A program made the translations under genes and the position numbers. A stretch of 64,000 nucleotides of DNA, from positions 104,580-168,579 of the forward strand of contig NZ_JADOTV010000008.1 of assembly GCF_015767245.1 (NCBI RefSeq), in the 5' to 3' direction. The notes below the pieces were generated by a model. That model searched no databases, was not told the DNA's origin, and worked only from the letters and a program-made list of their open reading frames with translations. The DNA comes from Aureivirga sp. CE67. GTDB lineage: Bacteria; Bacteroidota; Bacteroidia; Flavobacteriales; Flavobacteriaceae. Below, piece by piece: positions 19,398 through 28,600 of the stretch. Each line of letters starts with the position of its first letter. Position 1 is the stretch's first letter.

Positions 19398-20270
19398 ATG
19401 CAAGAAGTTACTAAAATTCAAAATCTACATACATTTTTAAGTGAATATGGGTTATTTGCTACAGGAATTATAACATTAATTGTTTTTTTAATTAGAGATA
19501 TCATTTCTTCAATAGTCGAAAGTATTAAAAATAAAATCAAAAAATCCAAAGAGGCAAAAAATAATAAAATACTCTTCAAAAAAATGGTTATAAAAACCTT
19601 AGATGATTTAAATAATAAAATTGTTTTTTTTCAAAAATCAAATCAATTATTTGATATCGAAAATTTAAAACCCAATTATACAGAATACAAATGTTCAACA
19701 TATTCAGAACATATTCATAATTTCAATATCTCACAAATTATGAACAGTTTATCTAGTTTAAAATTAGATAACGAATTTCAGGATTTTTTAGAAATATTGG
19801 AAGAATTAAAATTTGAAAAAGAAACAAATATTATTGAAATTAATGAATCATCAACTAGATTAATAGAACTGAATTCTTTACTAAGAAAACAAATAAGCAT
19901 GTGTGAGTTAGAATTTTACAAATTCATTAACACACAATTTATAAAAGAGAATTTTTCAAAAGAAACTCTATCACATATTGAAGAAATTAAAAACAAAGGG
20001 AGTTATGAAACTAGTAATGGAATTATTCATATTTCTTTTAAAAATGTTTATGATAATAATAAAAAAATGATAGGAATAATCAATAACTCAGAAGTGAGCA
20101 CAAACTTGAACTGTATGAGTTTTATGATTATTCTGATGGAATATTGCGATATTTTTGATCAAAATAAAGATTTAATAAATAGTATAAAAAATTACAATAA
20201 TAATCTAATAGAAAACTCAAATAAAAAAATTAAAAAACTGGAATCTATAAAATACTTTTTAAATAATTGA
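19398..20270 (+). CDS. Membrane-anchored protein of unknown function
   Basis: This 290-residue protein has one hydrophobic segment at about residues 15-35 (YGLFATGIITLIVFLIRDII) followed by a very basic, helical region and a long hydrophilic, coiled-coil-prone chain. I do not recognise a family. Its base composition is lower in GC than the metal operon next to it. It is divergent from the His-rich gene at 18844. Confidence 0.65.
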   Translation: MQEVTKIQNLHTFLSEYGLFATGIITLIVFLIRDIISSIVESIKNKIKKSKEAKNNKILFKKMVIKTLDDLNNKIVFFQKSNQLFDIENLKPNYTEYKCSTYSEHIHNFNISQIMNSLSSLKLDNEFQDFLEILEELKFEKETNIIEINESSTRLIELNSLLRKQISMCELEFYKFINTQFIKENFSKETLSHIEEIKNKGSYETSNGIIHISFKNVYDNNKKMIGIINNSEVSTNLNCMSFMIILMEYCDIFDQNKDLINSIKNYNNNLIENSNKKIKKLESIKYFLNN

Positions 20271-20308
20271 TTTTTTTGCTACATTTACTGTAATAATTAA
20301 AAACAATT

Positions 20309-20629
20309 ATGAAAATAACAATACCACAAAAAGATGCTACTAATGATCAGCCTTTATTAGCTTTATTCGATATTTTAGGACAAAACTGGAGTTTGAGAAT
20401 CATCTGGAGTTTGAAAGATGGACCTTGTAAATTCCGTGAATTATTGTACAGGTGCGGAACCTCATCTCCTACTACTTTGAACAAAAGAATCAAAGAATTG
20501 AAGAATTTACATTTGCTAGAATTGAGCAAAGATGGCTATATTTTAACACCGCTTGGTTTGAGTTTATGTACGCAATTAAATTTATTAAAACCGTGGACAA
20601 AAGAATGGGCTAGAAAATTTCCATCATAA
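20309..20629 (+). CDS. HxlR-family transcriptional regulator
   Basis: This 106-residue protein fits HxlR winged-helix regulators. The helix-turn-helix is LFDILGQNWSLRIIWSLKDGPCKFRELLYRCG followed by SPTTLNKRIKELKNLHLLEL and a wing (DGYILTPLGLSLC). HxlR proteins bind DNA as dimers and often sense electrophiles or oxidants through cysteines; Cys residues are seen at about 46, 55 and 91. The gene stands alone, ending in its own terminator; the oxygenase-like gene downstream is a possible target. Confidence 0.88.
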   Translation: MKITIPQKDATNDQPLLALFDILGQNWSLRIIWSLKDGPCKFRELLYRCGTSSPTTLNKRIKELKNLHLLELSKDGYILTPLGLSLCTQLNLLKPWTKEWARKFPS

Positions 20630-20636
20630 AAAATGA

Positions 20637-20667
20637 GACTGTTTAGGCAGTCTTTTCGTTTTTTTAT
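20637..20667 (+). terminator. Intrinsic terminator after the HxlR gene
   Basis: GACTG and CAGTC pair around TTTAGG, followed by TTTTCGTTTTTTT. Confidence 0.65.
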
Positions 20668-20739
20668 TATTAGCTAACAGAAACTATTATTTGATTTATT
20701 AATTCCAAAATAGTAGCTTTAGCAAAAAAATAAGTAAAA

Positions 20740-21942
20740 ATGAAAACCGAAAATTCTATTTCAAAAACAAAAAATGCGCTACTAATTCTTCCTTCTGAAA
20801 ATGAAACAAACAAAGACCTTCTATTCTTAAAAGAAAACTTTTGTGGAGAAATTATTGAAAACTTAAACCAAACTAAAGAAAATCAAAAAATATATGTTTG
20901 TGGTGATTTAAAGGATTTTAATAATGAAAATAAATCTGTTTTGATTATTAAAGAACTTTCTACAAATTATGAAAATCTAGAAAATTTTGAACTTACGGAT
21001 TTGGGAAAAACTCCAATTCTTTTTCATGATGCAGGAATTTTATATCGAAATTTATTCAATGATGAAGATTATTTTAAATGGGTGGAATCTGAACATGATT
21101 TTCAGGAATTGACTGAATCTATTAAAAATACAAAAGCCTTGCGTTCTGGAATCTATATGACAGATGTAAAAAAAGAAGAATCTGATGAAAATGGAGAAAT
21201 CTTGCATTATCATCTTTTGAGATGTTCTAGCAATCTAACTGGGCCGACAGATAATTTTAGAAATTCAGATAGAAAAATTATAAAACGTTTAAATGATTGT
21301 GCGAAGGATGTTTTTGAAAATGACACGGATTTGAATCATGTTTTGGCGCAGATTTATAGAAATAAAGTTCAAGAGAACGGGAAGCAAGCAAAAGCAAAAA
21401 TCAAAGCGCATTCGGACAAAACAAAAGATATGGACGAAAATGGTTTGATTGCTTTTTGTACTTTTTATGATAGAACTGAATTTGAGCAATTAAAACCTTC
21501 TAAAAAAGATCCGTTTGATTGGACTTACAAAAATGTCAGTGGACTTTCTAGACTTTTGTTTAAACTGAAAAAAGATATTACCGATTCTTCTTTGGTAAAG
21601 GAATTTAGTGTAACGCTTTATCCGAATTCTGCCTTTATTATTCCACTTTCTACAAATCGTTTGTACACACACGAAATTCGAACTTCGATGTTGAATGTAG
21701 ATCAAATTCCTGTGAGAATGGGCTATGTAGCTCGTTGTTCGAACATGAAAGCGCAGTATAAAAATGAGAATGTTTATATTCAGGAAGGTGATGAACTTTT
21801 GAAAATGGTTGAAATGACGGAAGAAATGCGTCAAGATTTGTATAAGGATTATAAAAAAGAAAATGATACTAAGGAAAAAGTGGATTATGAAAAAATTCGT
21901 TTTAGTATGAATGTTGGAGATTATAAAAAGCCGATTTATTAG
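20740..21942 (+). CDS. Probable 2-oxoglutarate/Fe(II) oxygenase-like protein
   Basis: In this 400-residue protein the C-terminal part shows the pattern expected for a double-stranded beta-helix oxygenase. A His-x-Asp is followed by a small-residue strand (IKAHSDKTKDMDENGLIAFCTFY, about residues 224-246), then a distal His (STNRLYTHEI) and an Arg (IPVRMGYVARCS). AlkB-like enzymes use these to bind iron and 2-oxoglutarate. The N-terminal ~200 residues match nothing I know. The assignment rests on spaced motifs only. Substrate unknown. Confidence 0.55.
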   Translation: MKTENSISKTKNALLILPSENETNKDLLFLKENFCGEIIENLNQTKENQKIYVCGDLKDFNNENKSVLIIKELSTNYENLENFELTDLGKTPILFHDAGILYRNLFNDEDYFKWVESEHDFQELTESIKNTKALRSGIYMTDVKKEESDENGEILHYHLLRCSSNLTGPTDNFRNSDRKIIKRLNDCAKDVFENDTDLNHVLAQIYRNKVQENGKQAKAKIKAHSDKTKDMDENGLIAFCTFYDRTEFEQLKPSKKDPFDWTYKNVSGLSRLLFKLKKDITDSSLVKEFSVTLYPNSAFIIPLSTNRLYTHEIRTSMLNVDQIPVRMGYVARCSNMKAQYKNENVYIQEGDELLKMVEMTEEMRQDLYKDYKKENDTKEKVDYEKIRFSMNVGDYKKPIY

Positions 21943-21969
21943 TTTTATATTTCATTAAAAATAATAAAG

Positions 21970-22584
21970 ATGTCAAAATACAATCCAAAAATCCACAATC
22001 GTAAATCAATTCGTTTAAAAGGTTATGATTATTCAAAAGCAGGATTGTATTTCGTTACAATTTGTTGTCAAAATCGCACACATTTTTTTGGTGAAATAAA
22101 AAATGGTGAATTATTTTTAAATGATGCAGGTAAAATGATTTGTAAATGGTATTCTGCATTAGAAAACAAATTTCCAGATATCAAATGTCATGAAATGATT
22201 GTGATGCCAAATCATTTTCATTGTATTATTGAAATCACCGATTCCACCGTAGGGATTGACCAATGTGTCAATCCAAACCAATGTGTCAATCCTAATCAAT
22301 GTGTCAATCCAGATGATGAACCAAATTCTGTATTGGATGAACACGCTGGTTCATCCCTACGAGTTGGTTCATCCCTACATCAAATCATACAATGGTTTAA
22401 AACCATGACGACAAATGAATATATTCGTGGTGTAAAAAATCATCATTGGAGACGATTCGATAAAAAATTATGGCAGCGAAATTATTGGGAACATATTATT
22501 CGAAATGATGAATCCTTTGATAGAATATCTAATTATATAAAAAACAATCCGGAAAATTGGGAAAAGGATAAATTGAAAATGTGA
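21970..22584 (+). CDS. REP-associated tyrosine transposase (RAYT, Y1/IS200-like)
   Basis: This 204-residue protein has a Y1-transposase fold. The N-terminal YDYSKAGLYFVTICCQNR is followed by the HUH motif in MIVMPNHFHCIIEI, then FKTMTTNEYIRG and WQRNYWEHIIRNDESFDRI, in which the Tyr of NYWEHIIR is the likely nucleophile. RAYTs are single-copy domesticated transposases linked to REP palindromes. The middle holds an unusual insert: three 18-base repeats encoding CVNPNQ, flanked by a REP-like palindrome (see 22249-22378). No terminal inverted repeats of an insertion sequence were seen. Confidence 0.88.
   Translation: MSKYNPKIHNRKSIRLKGYDYSKAGLYFVTICCQNRTHFFGEIKNGELFLNDAGKMICKWYSALENKFPDIKCHEMIVMPNHFHCIIEITDSTVGIDQCVNPNQCVNPNQCVNPDDEPNSVLDEHAGSSLRVGSSLHQIIQWFKTMTTNEYIRGVKNHHWRRFDKKLWQRNYWEHIIRNDESFDRISNYIKNNPENWEKDKLKM
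22249..22378 (+). repeat. REP-like palindrome and 18-base tandem repeats inside the RAYT gene
   Basis: GTAGGGATTGACC at 22249-22261 pairs (one mismatch) with GGTTCATCCCTAC at 22348-22360 and again at 22366-22378. Between them CAATGTGTCAATCC recurs at 22261, 22279 and 22297. The whole block keeps the frame open. Confidence 0.75.
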
Positions 22585-22639
22585 ATTGAATTACAGTTTA
22601 AGTATTTCAGATACTAAAACACCTAAGGAATAATAGCAA

Positions 22640-22679
22640 ATATAAAAGCCCTATAATTAGCATTACAGGGCTTTTATAT
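22640..22679. terminator. Bidirectional terminator
   Basis: A stem of ATATAAAAGCCCT with AGGGCTTTTATAT lies between the convergent RAYT gene and the secreted protein gene at 22679. Confidence 0.85.
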
Positions 22680-24139
22680 TATTTTTTTAATCCTGCATCT
22701 TCTAGCACATCTTTGTCTAATTTTTCTTTGTAATAGTAGATCTTAATTTTATCTCCATCTCTAAAAATAATATTATCTCTTTTATAACCTCTACTTGCTA
22801 ATTGATTTATTTTTTCATCAAATTTTTTAAAATCTTTGGTTCTTTCTTTTTTAAATTCTAAAGTATTTTTATTCAAAATAGATTTAAATGAATATTCCGT
22901 TAAACCTGTATATTTACAGTACGAAGGTAATATTTCAGAATTTTCTTTAAAATTTTCTAAACCAATTTCCGATAATATTCCTTTAGATTTTGTATTCGGA
23001 ATTCCCCCAATTTCGATATAATAATTTTCTTGATATTCAAAAACAGAAATAGCAACTGCTCCAGATTTCATTTTTTTCAAGAATTTATCAGTCTCAGACC
23101 ATGTTTTCTTTTTTTCCTTTTTTAAATATTTTATTTGTTCAAAATCGGTAACATTAAAATCTATATCTTGATTTTCTCCAACATGAAATTGTTTTAAAAG
23201 TTCTTTAGTCGAAACATCAAAAATTGAAATATACATTTCCTTTCTCGAACAGATTATTTGAAATAACAGATTATTATTAATAAAAGAGTTTGACTTATAT
23301 TTTTTAGAACTTTTATAATCTTTTCCTTTTTTAAAAAACATTTTTAATTCGAAAGAAAAATCATTCAAATCGATTTCAATACACTTTGTATTCTTCTCAC
23401 TAGCATCCATGACGATAAAATAAGAATCTTGATTTACATAGGTTTTATTTTTCTTAGCAGCTTCTTCTATTAAGGTGATATTGTTTGAGGAAATTTGAGC
23501 TATTTTATCATTTTTCAAGATATCATAAAGTTTATTCGAATATTTTGATTCTTTGAATTTATATTTAGATAAGTCTACCACATGTTTTCCTGTATTTTCG
23601 GTTCCTTCAAACTTATAAAAATTTAAAATCGATGATTTTTTTTCAATAAAAACTAAATAAACCGACTCTCCTTTTACTATAAAATCAACAAAATTTTGTT
23701 TTTCAAACTCTAAAGAAATTTTTATTTCTTTTGAATTTCCTGTATTCATTTCCATAGAACGAATTGTAAATCCAGATCTTGAATTATTTGAAAAATAAAA
23801 AAACATTTCACCTTTATTGAACAATCCTCCCATTAAATTTGTATGATCAAAATTTTCATAAGGAATTTTATGTTCTTTTATAAATTCATTTTCAATAGAA
23901 TATTGTTTTACCCAATATGTATTTAGCTTTTCAGTGATTACATAGTAATTTTCATCTTTAACAATGGGAGAAACAAAATTTGTGGTATAACTAGCATTTT
24001 CTGTTAAACCATTTGTATCAGGCCCTGTTACTCTCATTCTTGGGGCTTCAACACCAACCCCTACTGAAACATTGACTTGTGCGGATAATTGATAAAAAGC
24101 ACACATCAGTGCTATCAAAAGTACTCTTTTTAATTTCAT
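22679..24139 (-). CDS. Secreted protein of unknown function
   Basis: This 486-residue protein has signal peptide MKLKRVLLIALMCAFYQLSAQ. The mature chain has alternating short hydrophobic strands and polar turns, compatible with a beta-propeller, but no repeat motif is clear. It has no sorting domain at its C-terminus. It stands alone, flanked by a terminator and the dispersed repeat B. Confidence 0.68.
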   Translation of the reverse strand: MKLKRVLLIALMCAFYQLSAQVNVSVGVGVEAPRMRVTGPDTNGLTENASYTTNFVSPIVKDENYYVITEKLNTYWVKQYSIENEFIKEHKIPYENFDHTNLMGGLFNKGEMFFYFSNNSRSGFTIRSMEMNTGNSKEIKISLEFEKQNFVDFIVKGESVYLVFIEKKSSILNFYKFEGTENTGKHVVDLSKYKFKESKYSNKLYDILKNDKIAQISSNNITLIEEAAKKNKTYVNQDSYFIVMDASEKNTKCIEIDLNDFSFELKMFFKKGKDYKSSKKYKSNSFINNNLLFQIICSRKEMYISIFDVSTKELLKQFHVGENQDIDFNVTDFEQIKYLKKEKKKTWSETDKFLKKMKSGAVAISVFEYQENYYIEIGGIPNTKSKGILSEIGLENFKENSEILPSYCKYTGLTEYSFKSILNKNTLEFKKERTKDFKKFDEKINQLASRGYKRDNIIFRDGDKIKIYYYKEKLDKDVLEDAGLKK

Positions 24140-24262
24140 TTTTTAATTTTTATAAACTTAGAGAAAATCTCTATATCGTTTTATTTATTCATTGCAATAT
24201 TATAACATTTCTAAGTTAAAAAAATAATTTATAGTTAGAATTTATTATTCAAGTAATTTACA

Positions 24263-24388
24263 GCGTTAGGGATTGCAGCGGCATCCTTTTTTGCTTTTCT
24301 TCATAAAATTGGTTTAGCAAAAAAGATATAGTGGAAAGCTCGGCCTTTTTCTGAGTTTTTTTAGAAACGAAGAAAAATGGAAACGCCC
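24263..24388 (+). repeat. Dispersed ~120-base repeat, copy B
   Basis: The copy starts GCGTTAGGGATTGCAGCGGCATCC, has AAAAAAGATATAGTGGAAAGC in the middle and ends AACGAAGAAAAATGGAAACGCCC. The rest of the 24140-24434 gap shows no gene. The copy ends 9 bases before the TAACTTTG box of the WYL regulator gene. Confidence 0.85.
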
Positions 24389-24397
24389 AAATTTAAT

Positions 24398-24405
24398 TAA
24401 CTTTG
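24398..24405 (+). promoter_or_regulatory. Probable -7 box of the WYL regulator gene
   Basis: TAACTTTG fits TAnnTTTG and lies 29 bases before the ATG at 24435, directly after the dispersed repeat. Confidence 0.5.
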
Positions 24406-24434
24406 AAGGCTATTAATTTAGATTACATTTCAGA

Positions 24435-25127
24435 ATGAACGAAAAACCTAGACTTTCGAGATTGACTTCTATTATCACCATTTTACAATCGAAAAGGATT
24501 GTGACAGCCAGATATCTTGCAGAAAAATATGATGTAAGTATTCGAACAATTTATCGTGATATTCGAACGTTAGAACAATCTGGAATTCCGATTGTGACAG
24601 AAGAAGGTAAAGGCTATTCTCTGATGGAAGGTTATCAACTTCCACCTGTACTTTTTACAGAAAATGAGGCAAATGCTTTGATTACTGCTGAGCAATTGAT
24701 TTCGCAAAATAAGGACATTTCTTTTAGTGAAAATTATAGTAGCGCAATTACGAAAATCAAGTCGGTTTTGAAATATTCTCAGAAAGGAAAAGCAGATCTG
24801 TTGGCGAATAGAATTTATTTCAATACTAATCAAAATGCAGAAAAATCTAGTAATAATTTGATGATGATTCAGTCTGCAATTACTAATTTTCAAATACTAC
24901 AAATTGAGTATTTATCTTCGGATAAAAAATTGACAAAAAGAATTGTAGAACCTTTTGCAGTATATAGTATTCATGGGAATTTTTTGCTAATTGCTTTTTG
25001 TAGATTGCGAAATAATTTTAGAGCTTTTCGTATTGATTATATCCAATCCTTGTTAGCTACAAATGAAACTTTTTCTCCGCATAATATGACGATTCAAGAA
25101 TATTTTGAAAATTATATAAAAAAATAA
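24435..25127 (+). CDS. YafY/DeoR-like regulator with HTH and WYL domains
   Basis: This 230-residue protein has an N-terminal HTH_11 domain (RLSRLTSIITILQSKRIVTARYLAEKYDVSIRTIYRDIRTLEQSGIPI). A WYL domain lies around residues 140-220 (IEYLSSDKKLTKRIVEPFAVYSIHGNFLLIAFCRLRNNFRAFRID). WYL domains bind ligands such as nucleotides or oligonucleotides. It precedes the DUF4345 gene by 71 bases on the same strand and may regulate it; WYL regulator plus small membrane protein is a common pairing. Confidence 0.9.
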   Translation: MNEKPRLSRLTSIITILQSKRIVTARYLAEKYDVSIRTIYRDIRTLEQSGIPIVTEEGKGYSLMEGYQLPPVLFTENEANALITAEQLISQNKDISFSENYSSAITKIKSVLKYSQKGKADLLANRIYFNTNQNAEKSSNNLMMIQSAITNFQILQIEYLSSDKKLTKRIVEPFAVYSIHGNFLLIAFCRLRNNFRAFRIDYIQSLLATNETFSPHNMTIQEYFENYIKK

Positions 25128-25162
25128 TACACCCCTGACACACCCTTGTCACAAGTCCATTT

Positions 25163-25170
25163 TACATTTG
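25163..25170 (+). promoter_or_regulatory. Probable -7 box of the DUF4345 gene
   Basis: TACATTTG fits TAnnTTTG; the ATG is 29 bases further on. The direct repeat CACCCCTGACACACCCTTGTCAC-like stretch just upstream could be an operator for the WYL regulator (inference). Confidence 0.45.
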
Positions 25171-25198
25171 CATTAAATCAAATTTAAACGCATATAAA

Positions 25199-25585
25199 AT
25201 GGAAATTTTCAAAATCATTACACTTTCATTATCAGGAATTCTATTAACATTTGTTGGTCTTTCTAGATTAGTAAACCCTCTTAAAACTTATTATAAAAAC
25301 TCAGGAATTTCTCTTCACAAAGACACTAATTTATTGAATGAAATTCGTGGTTTGAGCGCAGTAATGTTTCTTTCTGGGTTGTTGATTCTATTAGGAATAT
25401 TTTTACCAAAATTCACTTTTACTTCTTTTATTATAGCTATACTTATTTTCATTGGTTTTGCTATTGGAAGAGTTTTTAGTATGAATTCTGATGGAAAACC
25501 GAACAAACAGATTATGCAAGGTATTTTTTCAGAAATTATTTTGGGAGGTTTGAATATTTCATATTTGATTTTAGCTATGATCTAA
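25199..25585 (+). CDS. DUF4345-type small membrane protein
   Basis: This 128-residue protein has four membrane segments (about residues 5-24, 52-70, 73-92 and 107-127) and the NEIRGLSAVMFLSGLLILLG segment typical of DUF4345. Its biochemical role is unknown. It is probably controlled by the WYL regulator upstream. Confidence 0.78.
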   Translation: MEIFKIITLSLSGILLTFVGLSRLVNPLKTYYKNSGISLHKDTNLLNEIRGLSAVMFLSGLLILLGIFLPKFTFTSFIIAILIFIGFAIGRVFSMNSDGKPNKQIMQGIFSEIILGGLNISYLILAMI

Positions 25586-25601
25586 AATTACTACAATAAA
25601 A

Positions 25602-25629
25602 AAAGGTTGTACTTAATTGTACAACCTTT
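25602..25629. terminator. Bidirectional terminator
   Basis: AAAGGTTGTAC and GTACAACCTTT form a perfect 11-base stem around TTAATT, between convergent genes. Confidence 0.88.
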
Positions 25630-25651
25630 CATTAAAATATTTAAATTTTGA

Positions 25652-28600
25652 TTAATAAAGAACTACTTTTTTCAGTACTGAATTATTTTTAGACTGAACT
25701 CTTACAAGATAAGTTCCTCTTGCAAGCGCAGAAACATCAATTGTGTTTTCCTCCGCTCCTTTTCGATCTAAAATTATTTTTCCTGACATATCTAAAATAT
25801 AGATTTTCTGAACTTTAATATCGCTTTCAATTGTTACAATATCTTTTGCTGGATTTGGATAAATTTTGATCATATTTTCAGTGATAAACTCATCCTCTAC
25901 TCTCAAGTCTGTTGTAACTTTTACCATAAACTCACAAGAATGTGTATTTCCGTAAGCATCTGTCAATTCTAATGTTACAACATGCTCTCCAATTCCTAGC
26001 TCTGTTCCTTCCTCTGGTGACTGTGTGAAAGTTACATCTTGACAATCATTTTGTGTTGGAATATCTACTGTGAAATCTTCTAAAGTATAAGAACCTCCTT
26101 CTTCAACTAAAATAGTTTGTAATTCTGGGCATGTAAAAGTTGGTGCTGTTGTATCCACTAATTCTACCATGAAACTACATTCTGACTGATTTCCTGCAGT
26201 ATCCGTGAAAGTCATAATTACTTCTGTACTTTCTGTAATCAACGTTCCTACTTCTGGAGATTGAGTTATTGTAACTTCTCCTCCACAATTATCTGATAAT
26301 AAGTAATCAAATGTAGTATAATCTGGAATTTCAAAATCACAAGTATCTTCTAAATCAATCACTTCGTTTTCTGGACAATTTTCTACAATTGGAGCTTCTA
26401 AGTCTTCAATAATTACATTTTGAATTACTTCAATTTCATTATCATTTCCATCATTAAAAATCCAAACAATTTCATGAGTTCCTTGTTCATTAAATTCTAA
26501 CGAAGAAGTTGTTGTTGCAGTGATTTCACCAACACAATTATCTGTCGTTGTTGGGAAAGTTATATCTGTTACTGACAACTCACATTCTGCTGTTAATGTT
26601 TCTAATTCAATCATTTCTGGAGCAGTTGTATCATCAATTGTTATTACTTGAATAACATCAATACTATTTCCATTTCCATCGTCAAAATTCCAAATAATTT
26701 CATACGTTCCTTGCTCAGTATAATTTAATTCAGAATCTGTTGTAGCTGCAATTTCTCCAGCACAGTTGTCCATTGTTGTTGGAATAGGAATTTCTGCTTC
26801 AAAAATCTCACACTCTGCTGTGATATCAGCTATCTCAATAACTTCTGGATTCGTAATATCATCAATGATTACATTTTGAATCACTTCAATTTCATTATCA
26901 TTTCCATCATTGAAAATCCAAACGATTTCGAACGTTCCTTGTTCTGTAAAGTTTAAGTTAGATTCCGTTGTTGCTATGATTTCTCCCGCACAATTATCAG
27001 ATGTTGTTGGAATTACGATTTCTCCTTCTAAAATTTCACATTCCGATGTTAAATCTGCTAACTCGATAAGTTCTGGATTTGTGATATCATCAATGATTAC
27101 ATTTTGAATCACTTCGATTTCATTATCATTTCCATCATTGAAAACCCAAACAATTTCGAACGTTCCTTGTTCTGTGAAGTTTAAGTTAGATTCTGTTATT
27201 GCTGTGATTTCTCCTCCACAATTATCCATTGTTGTTGGAACTACGATTTCTTCTTCTAAAATTTCACATTCTGAAGTCAAATCTGCTAATTCAATAAGTT
27301 CTGGATTTGTAATATCATCGATAATTACATTTTGAATCACTTCGATTTCATTATCATTTCCATCATTGAAAATCCAAACGATTTCATAAGTTCCTTGTTC
27401 TGTGAAGTTCAAGTTAGATTCTGTTGTTGCAGTGATTTCTCCTGCACAGTTATCCATCGTTGTTGGAACTACGATTTCTTCTTCTAAAATTTCACATTCT
27501 GAAGTCAAATCTGCTAATTCAATAACCTCTGGATTTGTGATATCATCGATAATTACATTTTGAATCACTTCGATTTCATTATCATTTCCATCATTGAAAA
27601 TCCAAACGATTTCATGAGTTCCTTGTTCTGTAAAGTTTAAGTTAGAGTCTGTTGTTGCTATGATTTCTCCTGCACAATTATCCATCGTTGTTGGAACTAC
27701 GATTTCTTCTTCTAAAATTTCACATTCTGAAGTCAAATCTGCTAATTCAATAAGTTCTGGATTTATGATATCATCAATGATTACATTTTGAATCACTTCG
27801 ATTTCATTATCATTTCCATCATTGAAAACCCAAACAATTTCGAACGTTCCTTGTTCTGTGAAGTTTAAGTTAGATTCTGTTGTTGCTGTGATTTCTCCGG
27901 CACAGTTATCCATCGTTGTTGGAACTACGATTTCTGCCTCTAAGATTTCACATTCTGAAGTTAAATCTGCTAACTCAATAACTTCTGGATTCGTAATATC
28001 ATCAATGATTACATTTTGAATCACTTCGATTTCATTATCATTTCCATCATTAAAAATCCAAACGATTTCGAACGTTCCTTGTTCTGTGAAGTTTAAGTTA
28101 GATTCTGTTGTTGCTGTGATTTCACCCGTACAATTATCCATCGTTGTTGGTGCCACGATATCTTCTTCAAGTAACTCACATTCTGCAATTAAATTATCCA
28201 ATTCAATAACTTCTAATTCTGTATTTTCATCAATAATGATATTTTGTGTTTGTGAACTTATATTTCCACTTTCATCTTCAAAAGTCCAAGTTACAACAGT
28301 TGTTTCAGTAATTGGAAATATAGCATCATTTGTAATTATAACATTAGATGAACAATTATCTGTAACTTCTGGATTTTCTATTGATGTTACTTCACATTGT
28401 GAAGTTAAATCTTGTATCTCTCCAATATTAGATATCGATTCAAAAGACATTTTATAAATGGCATTTTCGTCCTCTGAAGATAAATATAGAGTATTATTGT
28501 TGTCAGAACTTAAACTAATAAGTCCTCCAGAAAAAGAATTAATCAATGTTGAAGAAGCACTATCAACATTTGATTTATAAACAGCTCCATCATAACTACT

